From: Sporomusaceae bacterium
GTDB lineage: Bacteria; Bacillota; Negativicutes; Acidaminococcales; JAJUGR01
DNA: 64,000 nucleotides
Assembly: GCA_029265905.1 (NCBI GenBank)
Contig: JAJUGR010000003.1
Coordinates: forward strand, 1-64,000
Reading direction: 5' to 3'
Shown: positions 57,439-64,000 of the stretch, piece after piece
Layout: each line of letters starts with the position of its first letter
How positions within the stretch are numbered: position 1 is the first letter of the stretch
Position numbers and translations under genes: made by a program
Notes under the pieces: generated by a model
What the model saw: the letters and a program-made list of their open reading frames with translations, nothing else
The model's database searches: none
What the model was told of the DNA's origin: nothing

Positions 57439-58779
57439 TCAGCGCTTGTTGCTGCGGCGCCAGATATTGAGCTGCTGCGCCTGGGCGATCAATTCATCGC
57501 GGAAGTCGGGGTGGGCAATGCTGATGATCTTCTCCGCCCGCTCCCAAGTCGAGCAGCCGGCCAGGTTCACCTTGCCCCACTCCGTGACCAGGTAGTGCAC
57601 CTGGGTCCTAGGCACGGTCGCAATCCCGGCGGTCGGCAGGGTCGGCACGACGCGCGAGGCCTTTTGGCCGCTTTTCTTGTCCTCGAACGAAGAGCGGAAG
57701 CAGATGTAGCTTTTGCCGCCGCGCGACTGGTACGCGCCGGTGACAAAATCGAGCTGTCCGCCCGTGCCGCTGATCTGCCGCGGGCCGGACGATTCTGACG
57801 AAATTTGCCCGTACAAGTCCACTTCCACGCAGTTGTTGACCGACACAAAGTTGTCGATCTGGGCTATGACGCAGGGATCATTGGTGTAATCGACCGGCTT
57901 TGAGGCAAGAAACGGGTTGTGATCCACCCAGTCATACAGCGCCTGCGTGCCGACGCAAAAAGTCCAAGCGCCTTTGCCTTTATCAACCGTTTTGCACTTG
58001 TTCGTCAGCTTGCCTTTTTCATACATGGTCAGATAAGCATCCACCAGCATTTCCGTATGCATGCCGAGGTTCTTTACATCTGATTCAGCAATCATGCTCC
58101 CGACGGCATTCGGCATCCCGCCGATGCCAAGCTGGATCGTCGACCCGTCAACAATGTCGTCGACAATCAGCCGCGCCACGATTTCATCGACGGCATCGGG
58201 CATCGCCGCCGCCATTGTTGGCAACTTCATCGCACCGGCTTCCACAATAAAATCAACCTCAGAAATATGGACGCATTCCTCGCTGCCGCCAAAAGCATAT
58301 GGCAAGCATTCATTCACTTCGACAATAATGGTTTTAGCGGTTTCCAAAATCGCTTTCGTGGCCGAGTTTGACAAGGAAAAGTTAAAAAAGCCCTGCTTAT
58401 CCATAGGCGCTACCGCCACCATCGCCACGTCCACCGCAAGGTCATTACGGTAATAAAGCGGTTTGTTGCGATAAATCATCGGCACAAAATCACATAGCCC
58501 CCGGTCATGCAGCTTGCGATCGTAGCCGCTAAAATGCCAGCTCGTATAGGTGAAAGCTGCCCTTTCTGGATCCGCCTCAACTACTTGCCGCGGCGTAAGC
58601 GCCAATGCACAACGAATTTTCACATCCTGCAATTCATGTTTGCGGCGCGCCAAAGCTTCGTCCAACAAGACTGGCTGACCAAGTCCCATGCAGTAATCAA
58701 CCCAGTCGCCTGATTTCACCACTTGCACAGCCTGATCAGGCGTACGCAATTTTGCGCGATATTCATTAGCAAAATTCAT
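57439..58779 (-). CDS. Acyl-CoA:acetate CoA-transferase (Cat1/butyryl- or propionyl-CoA type)
   Basis: A 446-residue single-chain CoA transferase of the acetyl-CoA hydrolase/transferase family. Key blocks: LGIGGMPNAVG (CoA-binding Gly loop), NNCVEVDLYGQISSES, where the Glu is the likely thioester-forming residue, and GGQLDFVTGAYQSRGGKSYIC. Members exchange CoA between acetate and propionate, butyrate, succinate or 4-hydroxybutyrate. It precedes a carboxyltransferase and dehydratase set and may activate a dicarboxylate or end-product acid. Substrate not decidable. Confidence 0.88.
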   Translation of the reverse strand: MNFANEYRAKLRTPDQAVQVVKSGDWVDYCMGLGQPVLLDEALARRKHELQDVKIRCALALTPRQVVEADPERAAFTYTSWHFSGYDRKLHDRGLCDFVPMIYRNKPLYYRNDLAVDVAMVAVAPMDKQGFFNFSLSNSATKAILETAKTIIVEVNECLPYAFGGSEECVHISEVDFIVEAGAMKLPTMAAAMPDAVDEIVARLIVDDIVDGSTIQLGIGGMPNAVGSMIAESDVKNLGMHTEMLVDAYLTMYEKGKLTNKCKTVDKGKGAWTFCVGTQALYDWVDHNPFLASKPVDYTNDPCVIAQIDNFVSVNNCVEVDLYGQISSESSGPRQISGTGGQLDFVTGAYQSRGGKSYICFRSSFEDKKSGQKASRVVPTLPTAGIATVPRTQVHYLVTEWGKVNLAGCSTWERAEKIISIAHPDFRDELIAQAQQLNIWRRSNKR

Positions 58780-58819
58780 AACAATCCCCCTTTGGCATAC
58801 GCCCGATTATTTCTAGATT

Positions 58820-58855
58820 CGCATGTCTTGCGCTTGGCAAAGTGCAAAACATGCG
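58820..58855. repeat. Inverted repeat between the CMD-like gene and the CoA transferase
   Basis: CGCATGT-TTGC and GCAA-ACATGCG pair over 11 of 12 positions around a 12-base loop. There is no T-run, so it is more likely an operator or an RNA processing stem than a terminator. It sits just after the CMD-like stop and 41 bp before the CoA transferase start. Confidence 0.45.
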
Positions 58856-58863
58856 CCTAACAG

Positions 58864-59244
58864 TTACTCACATTCGAGTGGTTCAAAAATCTCCGCTGCC
58901 GGAATCAGGCTGGTCGCCCCCGCCAACATAAAGACCAAGCGCAGGGTTTCACCCAGCTCTTCAACCGTTGCGCCATTTTCCACCGCTAACTTTGCATGGA
59001 CATTGATCGTTGTCTGCGCCTTCAAGGCGCAGCCAAGCGCCATAATCATCAGCTCTTTATACTTGCGCGGAATGTTATGCATATTTTTATTGCAAATATC
59101 ATATTGCTGGCTGAAGGCCGTCAACAGATCCGGATCATTGGCGATCTGCTTGTGGAAAGTCAAAATGCTGCCACCACGTTTTTCCTTCAACTCAAGCAGC
59201 AACTGCCGCGCACGTTCTATTACCTCAGGATTTGTCTGTTTCAT
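58864..59244 (-). CDS. AhpD/carboxymuconolactone decarboxylase-like protein
   Basis: A 126-residue helical protein of the CMD/AhpD fold. The usual E-x11-C-x2-C-x3-H signature is present only in part: YKELMIMALGCALKAQTTINVHAK keeps one Cys and the His but has Lys-Ala where the second Cys would be. A peroxiredoxin-reducing AhpD role is therefore unlikely; a decarboxylase or structural role is possible. ATG 59244 follows AAAGGAG. Placed between the carboxyltransferase and the CoA transferase. Confidence 0.8.
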   Translation of the reverse strand: MKQTNPEVIERARQLLLELKEKRGGSILTFHKQIANDPDLLTAFSQQYDICNKNMHNIPRKYKELMIMALGCALKAQTTINVHAKLAVENGATVEELGETLRLVFMLAGATSLIPAAEIFEPLECE

Positions 59245-59278
59245 TGCTGATTCTCCTTTTCTGATCAAGAATGGCTGT

Positions 59279-60634
59279 TTAAGCTCCGTATTTTTTCTGC
59301 AAAAACTCGCGGGCGACTTCCGGGAACATGGCATAAGTTAAGACATCTTCCTCGCACTTAGCCAAATCGCCGACCTCAGCACGCATCACTTCAAAGCCTG
59401 GTGCCAACAAATCAGCCGGCCGGCAGGTGATCGGCTCGTCGTCGCCCAATATCTGCTTAATCAAGGCCGGATTAATTTCACCTGGCGGTCTGCCGTACAA
59501 GCCTTTAACATAATCTTTCGCCTCTTTTGACACCATTTTGTAGCGCTCGCCCAGCAATACATTGATTGTCGCCTGCGCGCCGACGATTTGACTGAACGGC
59601 GTGCCAAGCGGCGGATAACCGAAATCACGCCGCACATGATGCACTTCTTCCAGCACCTCGTTGATCCGCTCATAGGCGCCCATTTGTTTTAATTGACTCT
59701 CCAGGTTGGACAGCATCCCGCCCGGCACCTGATGGCGCAACACGCTGATATCAACGCCGGTAAACTGACTTTCGTATTCCTTGTACTTAGCGCGTATCTC
59801 GAGAAAATGCTTGTTTATTTCCTCCATCAACGCTAAGTCCATTCCCGTATCCCAGGACGTGCCCTGCAAAGCGACGACGAAGCTTTCCGTCGGCGGATGG
59901 GCCGTGCCCAGAGACAAAGCCGACATATCGGTATCGATCACGTCGACCCCCGCCTTGATTGCTTCCCAGTAGGCCAGGTCGGCCATGCCGCCAGTGCAGT
60001 GGCAGTGAATATGAAGCGGTATGTTAATCGCCGCTTTGATCGCTTTAATCGCTTCAAACGCCACGCTCGGCGTCAGTTGGCCGGCCATATCCTCAAAGTG
60101 AATCGCCTGACACCCCATGCGTTCAAAATCTTGCGCGACTTTCACATATAAATCAATGTCATGCACCGGGCTGAGCGTGTACAGCAAGTTCCCTTCCACC
60201 GCTTTGCCCGCCTTCAGCGCCGCCCGGATGGCCGTTTCACAGTTGCGCAAATCATGCAGGCCATCAAAAACCAGAAAGATATCAATGCCGGCTTCAGCTG
60301 CCTTTTCAACAAACTTTTCGACGATATCATCCGGATATTGCTTGTAGCCAAGCACGTTTTGTCCCCGCAGCAGCATGCGTAGCGGCGTATTTTTCATGAT
60401 TTTTTTTATCTCACGCACGCGTTCCCACGGGTCCTCCTGCAAAAACCGAATGCATGAATCAAAAGTCGCCCCGCCCCACATTTCTGCACAGGCAAAACCA
60501 GCCTGATCCATTTTGGCTAAAATCGGCAGCATGTCCATTGTTTTCACGCGTGTTGCCAGCAAAGACTGCTGTCCGTCTCTCAAATCCACACTGCTGATGC
60601 GCACCGGTTTGGCGCTTCCTGATACATGGTTCAT
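59279..60634 (-). CDS. Biotin-dependent carboxyltransferase subunit (oxaloacetate decarboxylase alpha/pyruvate carboxylase B-like), without BCCP domain
   Basis: A 451-residue HMGL-type TIM barrel plus conserved carboxylase domain. VDLRDGQQSLLATR holds the metal-binding Asp, AEMWGGATFDSCIRFLQEDPWERV and the catalytic-Lys region FEDMAG, plus HIHCHCTGGMA metal ligands. The C-terminal biotin carrier domain found in OadA (about 590 aa) is absent, as in 5S transcarboxylase or PycB-type subunits, so a separate carrier is needed. Possibly decarboxylates oxaloacetate from the neighbouring hydroxyacid pathway. Confidence 0.88.
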   Translation of the reverse strand: MNHVSGSAKPVRISSVDLRDGQQSLLATRVKTMDMLPILAKMDQAGFACAEMWGGATFDSCIRFLQEDPWERVREIKKIMKNTPLRMLLRGQNVLGYKQYPDDIVEKFVEKAAEAGIDIFLVFDGLHDLRNCETAIRAALKAGKAVEGNLLYTLSPVHDIDLYVKVAQDFERMGCQAIHFEDMAGQLTPSVAFEAIKAIKAAINIPLHIHCHCTGGMADLAYWEAIKAGVDVIDTDMSALSLGTAHPPTESFVVALQGTSWDTGMDLALMEEINKHFLEIRAKYKEYESQFTGVDISVLRHQVPGGMLSNLESQLKQMGAYERINEVLEEVHHVRRDFGYPPLGTPFSQIVGAQATINVLLGERYKMVSKEAKDYVKGLYGRPPGEINPALIKQILGDDEPITCRPADLLAPGFEVMRAEVGDLAKCEEDVLTYAMFPEVAREFLQKKYGA

Positions 60635-60670
60635 AAAATTTCTCCTCTGAATAGATTTCTTTACCCTTGC

Positions 60671-61963
60671 CTAAAGCAAAGCCTGCAGCAAGAAGCCGGA
60701 CAGGGCCAGAATCATCGCGCCGCCGATCCGCGTGGAAATCGCGGAGAACGGCAATAATTCCATTCTTTTGGCCGCCGACAAGATCGCCAGGTCGCCCGAA
60801 CCGCCCATGTCAGTCGAGCACAGGCCAACGGTGATCGCCGCTTCAATCGGGTTGAAGCCGATAAGCTTGCCAATGACGCCGGCGGCGAGCGCCGTCGAAA
60901 CAACAATCGTGCCGACCATCAAAATATAGCTAAACGAGAAAGCGTTGAAAACCGCATTCAAGTCGATCATCGTGACGCCTAAGCCTGCCAGCAGCAGGAG
61001 CACGAAGTTTTTCAGGCACAATTGGCACCACTGATAGCCGGCTTCCTCGACTGATTTAGGCAGTACGGCAGTCAGCTTGAGAATAACGGCAAAGATAACC
61101 ATGTAAGCGTAAGCATGAATCATCGGCGTGACCTTCATGGCCAAATAACCGGCAAACAAAACGCTTAGCGAGACCAAAATGCCGGCGCCGTACATTTTCA
61201 CGTCCACAGGTCCTTCAACTTTGTCTTCCTCCTCAGCAAGATTTTCATTGCTGGCAACCGCCAGCAGCTTGCCATTGCCGGTCCATGATGGTTTGACAAG
61301 GCCAATCCGGTTAACGAGGCCACCGCCCAAAATCGCCATCGCGTTGGCCATCGCCACCGCCGAGACCATGCTGGAAAAAATCGTCTGCGGATCTTGCTTC
61401 AACACATCGCCGAACATTTTTGACATAGGAATCGCGCCGGCCGTAATCCCGCCCCCCATAGCCGGCATGCCGATATATAGGATCGCTTGTTTGTAACCAA
61501 AACCAATCGCTTCGCCCACAGCCGCAACGCAAAGCAGGCCGACGATTTGCGCCGCCGCAATGCACGGAACATAGCGCAGGCAAGAGGCGAGCAGCGTTTT
61601 GCGATCCGTACCGAACAAGCTGCCGGTAATCAGCGTAGCCAGCGCAAAGTCAAGGAAGCCGGTTTTATTAATAAAAAACGTCACCGAATCAACTGCAGCT
61701 TTCGGCAATACCTGATACAACACCAGGGCTGCCGAACCAAACAGAATGACAATCGGGCCGCCGCCGAAATAATCCTTGATAATGGGCAGGCGATCGCCGA
61801 TAAACCCTAGGATGGAACCAATCACCAACAGCAAGGGCACCGCACCAGCCATGCCGGTCGGCAATTTACCGAAATAAGTCAATGCAAAAACGATTAGGGC
61901 AAATATCCCAAACACTTTAACATCCAGCCCCATAACTTTTATTGGCGAGCTTGCTTGTCCCAT
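60671..61963 (-). CDS. 2-hydroxycarboxylate (citrate/malate) transporter, 2-HCT family
   Basis: A 430-residue carrier with about 11 helices and the two re-entrant loops of the 2-HCT family: MGGGITAGAIPMS near residue 170 and DMGGSGDLAIL near 390 (GGxG motifs). CitS, CitP and MaeN belong here; they move citrate, malate or citramalate with Na+ or H+ or by exchange. The adjacent aconitase-family dehydratases and carboxyltransferase suggest a tricarboxylate or methylmalate-type substrate. Confidence 0.92.
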   Translation of the reverse strand: MGQASSPIKVMGLDVKVFGIFALIVFALTYFGKLPTGMAGAVPLLLVIGSILGFIGDRLPIIKDYFGGGPIVILFGSAALVLYQVLPKAAVDSVTFFINKTGFLDFALATLITGSLFGTDRKTLLASCLRYVPCIAAAQIVGLLCVAAVGEAIGFGYKQAILYIGMPAMGGGITAGAIPMSKMFGDVLKQDPQTIFSSMVSAVAMANAMAILGGGLVNRIGLVKPSWTGNGKLLAVASNENLAEEEDKVEGPVDVKMYGAGILVSLSVLFAGYLAMKVTPMIHAYAYMVIFAVILKLTAVLPKSVEEAGYQWCQLCLKNFVLLLLAGLGVTMIDLNAVFNAFSFSYILMVGTIVVSTALAAGVIGKLIGFNPIEAAITVGLCSTDMGGSGDLAILSAAKRMELLPFSAISTRIGGAMILALSGFLLQALL

Positions 61964-61991
61964 GTTGTTCCCTCACATTTCGTTTTTATTT

Positions 61992-63248
61992 TTATGCTTG
62001 AAGCGTTTTGGGATCCGTAATTTTGCCAGTAATGGCTGATGCGGCCGCAACCGCAGGCGAGCTAAGGTACGTTTTTGCCTTGGCGCTGCCCATGCGGCCA
62101 AGGAAGTTGCGGTTGTTCGTGCCGAGCAGCACTTCGTTGTCTGCCAGCAGACCGCCGCTGCGCCCCTGACACAGCGAGCAGTAGGGATGGGTTACCATCG
62201 CGCCGGCTTTGATCAGCGTTTCAATATAACCAGCGGCAATCGCTTCCTTAAAAATGCTGCGTGAGGCCGGCGTCACAATGAATTTCACAAAGGGATTGAC
62301 CTTTTTCCCTTTCAGGATTTCAGCGGCCGCCGCCAGGTCCTCCAGTCGGCCATTTGTGCAGGAACCGATGAAAACTTCATTCACCGCCACATCCGTTACC
62401 TCCGTGATCGGGTGCACGTTGTCAACGTACGGATGGCAAGCGATATATGGCACAAAGCTGGCTGCATCATAATGCAGCACCTGCTCGTAGTTGGCATCCT
62501 CATCAAAGCTCAGCCACTTGAACGCTTCGTAATCAACGCCGCTGTATTCCGCCGTCTTGCGGTCGACAGCGAAGAGTCCGACCTTGCCGCCACACTCAAC
62601 GACCATGTTCGAAATCGTCAGACGCGAATCGACGCTAAGCGCATCGACAGCCGTGCCGCAGAATTCCAGCGACTTGTACGTGCCGCCATCCGCTTTGAGA
62701 TCGCCCAGGATGCACAAGATGATATCCTTCGCGTACACGTTGTCCGGAAGCTCGCCGTCGATTTGAATCTTGATTGCGCTGGGCACCCGCGCCCACATTT
62801 CGCCGGTGCCTAGAATGGCGGCCATTTCCGTGTAACCGACGCCGGTTGAAAAACATCCAATCGCACCATAGGTAGTGGTGTGGGAGTCAGTGACATAAAC
62901 CACGTCGCCCGGCTTCGCGTACCGCAGCTCCGGCATCAATTGATGGCTGATGCCGTCTGATTCGTGCAAACAGTCAATGCCGAACTCATCGGCAAATTTG
63001 TATCCGTAGCGCAGATGGCGCGGGTCATCTTTCAAACAGGTCGGCAACAAATGGTCAAACATAATCGCCACTTTGTTCTTGTCCCAGACCTTTTGAAAGC
63101 CCATTTCCTTAAATTTCTCGTATACAAAAGGCGTGTAAATGTCGTGAAACATCACTTTATTCGGTTTCGTAATCACAATGTCACCTGGTTTACAGGACGC
63201 CACACCCGTATTATGCATCAGAATCTTTTCCGCCAATGTATGTCCCAT
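61992..63248 (-). CDS. Aconitase-superfamily dehydratase, large subunit (isopropylmalate isomerase type)
   Basis: A 418-residue LeuC/DmdA-type large subunit. Cluster ligands appear in VFIGSCTNGR and YCSLCQGRSGG (Cys-x2-Cys). DSHTTTYGAIG carries the substrate-binding His. ATG 63248 follows AGGAGG. It pairs with the small subunit at 63259, whose stop overlaps nothing and lies 10 bp upstream. Substrates of the family include isopropylmalate, homocitrate, citramalate and dimethylmalate; the absence of leuB and leuA nearby argues against leucine synthesis. Confidence 0.88.
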   Translation of the reverse strand: MGHTLAEKILMHNTGVASCKPGDIVITKPNKVMFHDIYTPFVYEKFKEMGFQKVWDKNKVAIMFDHLLPTCLKDDPRHLRYGYKFADEFGIDCLHESDGISHQLMPELRYAKPGDVVYVTDSHTTTYGAIGCFSTGVGYTEMAAILGTGEMWARVPSAIKIQIDGELPDNVYAKDIILCILGDLKADGGTYKSLEFCGTAVDALSVDSRLTISNMVVECGGKVGLFAVDRKTAEYSGVDYEAFKWLSFDEDANYEQVLHYDAASFVPYIACHPYVDNVHPITEVTDVAVNEVFIGSCTNGRLEDLAAAAEILKGKKVNPFVKFIVTPASRSIFKEAIAAGYIETLIKAGAMVTHPYCSLCQGRSGGLLADNEVLLGTNNRNFLGRMGSAKAKTYLSSPAVAAASAITGKITDPKTLQA

Positions 63249-63258
63249 AGCGCGCCTC

Positions 63259-63756
63259 CTAGTCAATAATGTTATTGCGTTTTTTCATGCTCTTGACGAG
63301 TCCGCCGTCTTCAATGATCGTGAACAAGTTGTCCGGCATGGCAGGAATGGCGAACTCCCGGCCGTTGCAGACCAGTTTGCTGTTGATTTCCACGGTTACG
63401 ATATCGCCCTCTTCGCAATGATCCGGCAACTCTGGACTTTCAATCAGCAACAAGCCATTGTTGATCGCATTGCGGAAAAAGATGCGCGCAAACGATTTCG
63501 CAATGACGCATTTAACCCCCAGCGCGCAAATGACTTCCGGCGCTTGTTCCCTGGATGAGCCGCAGCCGAAGTTCTTCCCCCCTACAAGGATGTCACCAGG
63601 GGTAATCAGCTTGGCCAGTTCCGGACGCAATGGCTCAAAAGCGTGCCATTTCATCTCTTCCATCGTCTCGATGGTGACGTGCTGTGTCGGAATAATAATA
63701 TCCGTATCGATATCGTCGCCAAATTTCCATACTTTACCTTTAAAAACCCTCTGCAT
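63259..63756 (-). CDS. Aconitase-superfamily dehydratase, small subunit
   Basis: A 165-residue LeuD/DmdB-type swivel domain: FGDDIDTDIIIPTQH, GGKNFGCGSSREQAPE and AKSFARIFFRNAINNGL are diagnostic. Its loop after DTDIIIP (TQHVTI) lies where substrate specificity is set and differs from LeuD. GGGGG precedes ATG 63756. It lies between two large-subunit genes, so it may serve both. Confidence 0.9.
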   Translation of the reverse strand: MQRVFKGKVWKFGDDIDTDIIIPTQHVTIETMEEMKWHAFEPLRPELAKLITPGDILVGGKNFGCGSSREQAPEVICALGVKCVIAKSFARIFFRNAINNGLLLIESPELPDHCEEGDIVTVEINSKLVCNGREFAIPAMPDNLFTIIEDGGLVKSMKKRNNIID

Positions 63757-63771
63757 GACGCACCAGCCCCC

Positions 63772-64000
63772 TTATATCCTATTTGGCGCCGTGATAACGC
63801 CGGTTACCGCGCTTGCAGCCGCTGTCGCCGCAGAAGAAAGATAGATTTTAGCCGTATCTGCGCCGGCGCAGCCTTTGCAATTGTGCGAGCCGGCCGAAAC
63901 AAGCACTTCGTCCGTGTCTATGATCCCTTGTGATTTTCCCCAGCAAACGCTGCAGCCTTGGTTCATGACGATGGCGCCCGCATCAATAAAGTCAGTAATC
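63772..64000 (-). CDS. Second aconitase-superfamily large subunit, C-terminal part
   Basis: The last 75 codons of a minus-strand gene that enters from the right edge: ITDFIDAGAIVMNQGCSVCWGK, where Cys-x2-Cys corresponds to two cluster ligands, then AGSHNCKGCAGADTAKIYLSS and AASAVTGVITAP. It aligns with the C-terminus of the large subunit at 61992-63248. A cysteine-rich insertion (NCKGCAG) replaces the usual NRNFxGR block. Two large subunits around one small subunit are unusual. Confidence 0.8.
   Translation of the reverse strand, partial: ITDFIDAGAIVMNQGCSVCWGKSQGIIDTDEVLVSAGSHNCKGCAGADTAKIYLSSAATAAASAVTGVITAPNRI

Noticed and set aside
61992-63756. leuCD of leucine biosynthesis
   Set aside because: No leuA or leuB nearby, a second large subunit flanks the pair, and a 2-hydroxycarboxylate carrier follows directly.

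Overview
The window looks like chromosomal DNA of an anaerobic, diderm Firmicute, most likely a Sporomusa-type Negativicute. This is inferred from gene content: Firmicute-type ribosome binding sites and sigma-A promoters, a Gram-positive style thi operon with a TPP riboswitch, MerR and DUF3870 proteins, an RND efflux pump with its periplasmic adaptor (which implies an outer envelope), and strictly anaerobic chemistry such as Mo enzymes and acetogen/fermenter-type CoA transferases. No rRNA, tRNA or CRISPR array was seen.

Layout. 1-139 is the end of an IS256-type element. 255-5970 holds an MFS carrier, a one-component HTH/PBP regulator and a divergent molybdate/tungstate ABC transporter preceded by a broken modA. 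27388-6260 (minus strand) reads as one very long transcription unit of about 21 kb: two near-identical tandem leader RNAs, a DUF3870 gene, a cupin, a 3-hydroxyacyl dehydrogenase, a TRAP transporter, an SDR reductase, an acetylene-hydratase-like Mo enzyme with a small Fe-S partner, a two-subunit pyrogallol transhydroxylase homologue, a thiolase, an OFA-type carrier, a two-subunit CoA transferase, a beta-keto acid cleavage enzyme (BKACE), two cyclase-family hydrolases, an aromatic-acid carrier and a second thiolase. Together these match the anaerobic pyrogallol/phloroglucinol route: ring isomerisation, ring reduction, hydrolytic ring opening, oxidation to triacetate, cleavage to acetoacetate units, then acetyl-CoA.

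33644-27381 (minus) is a molybdenum cofactor operon (MoeA-like, MoeA, MoaA, MoaC-MobB fusion, MOSC, MobA, then a second DUF3870). Its leader is a third copy of the same RNA element, so cofactor synthesis and the Mo-dependent catabolic operon appear to share one RNA-level control. 38294-33607 is a thiS-G-H-F-(FAH)-thiE operon behind a TPP riboswitch. 38323-41312 is an SDR/OFA-carrier pair under a MerR-type promoter. 41332-46952 holds ung, then a PLD-helicase/NUDIX cassette bracketed by a 55-bp direct repeat, then a LysR gene. 47118-53229 has a nitroreductase, a decayed metallophosphoesterase and a TetR-RND efflux operon. 53306-57378 has a DUF815 ATPase and a cobalt/nickel ECF importer (CbiMQO) with an unusual two-hairpin leader. 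57439-64000 has a CoA transferase, an AhpD/CMD-like protein, a carboxyltransferase, a 2-hydroxycarboxylate carrier and aconitase-family dehydratase subunits, running off the right edge.

The most notable result is the link between the tandem leader RNAs, the polyhydroxybenzene operon and Moco synthesis. Functional names rest on motif recognition and remembered family sequences; no database search was run.
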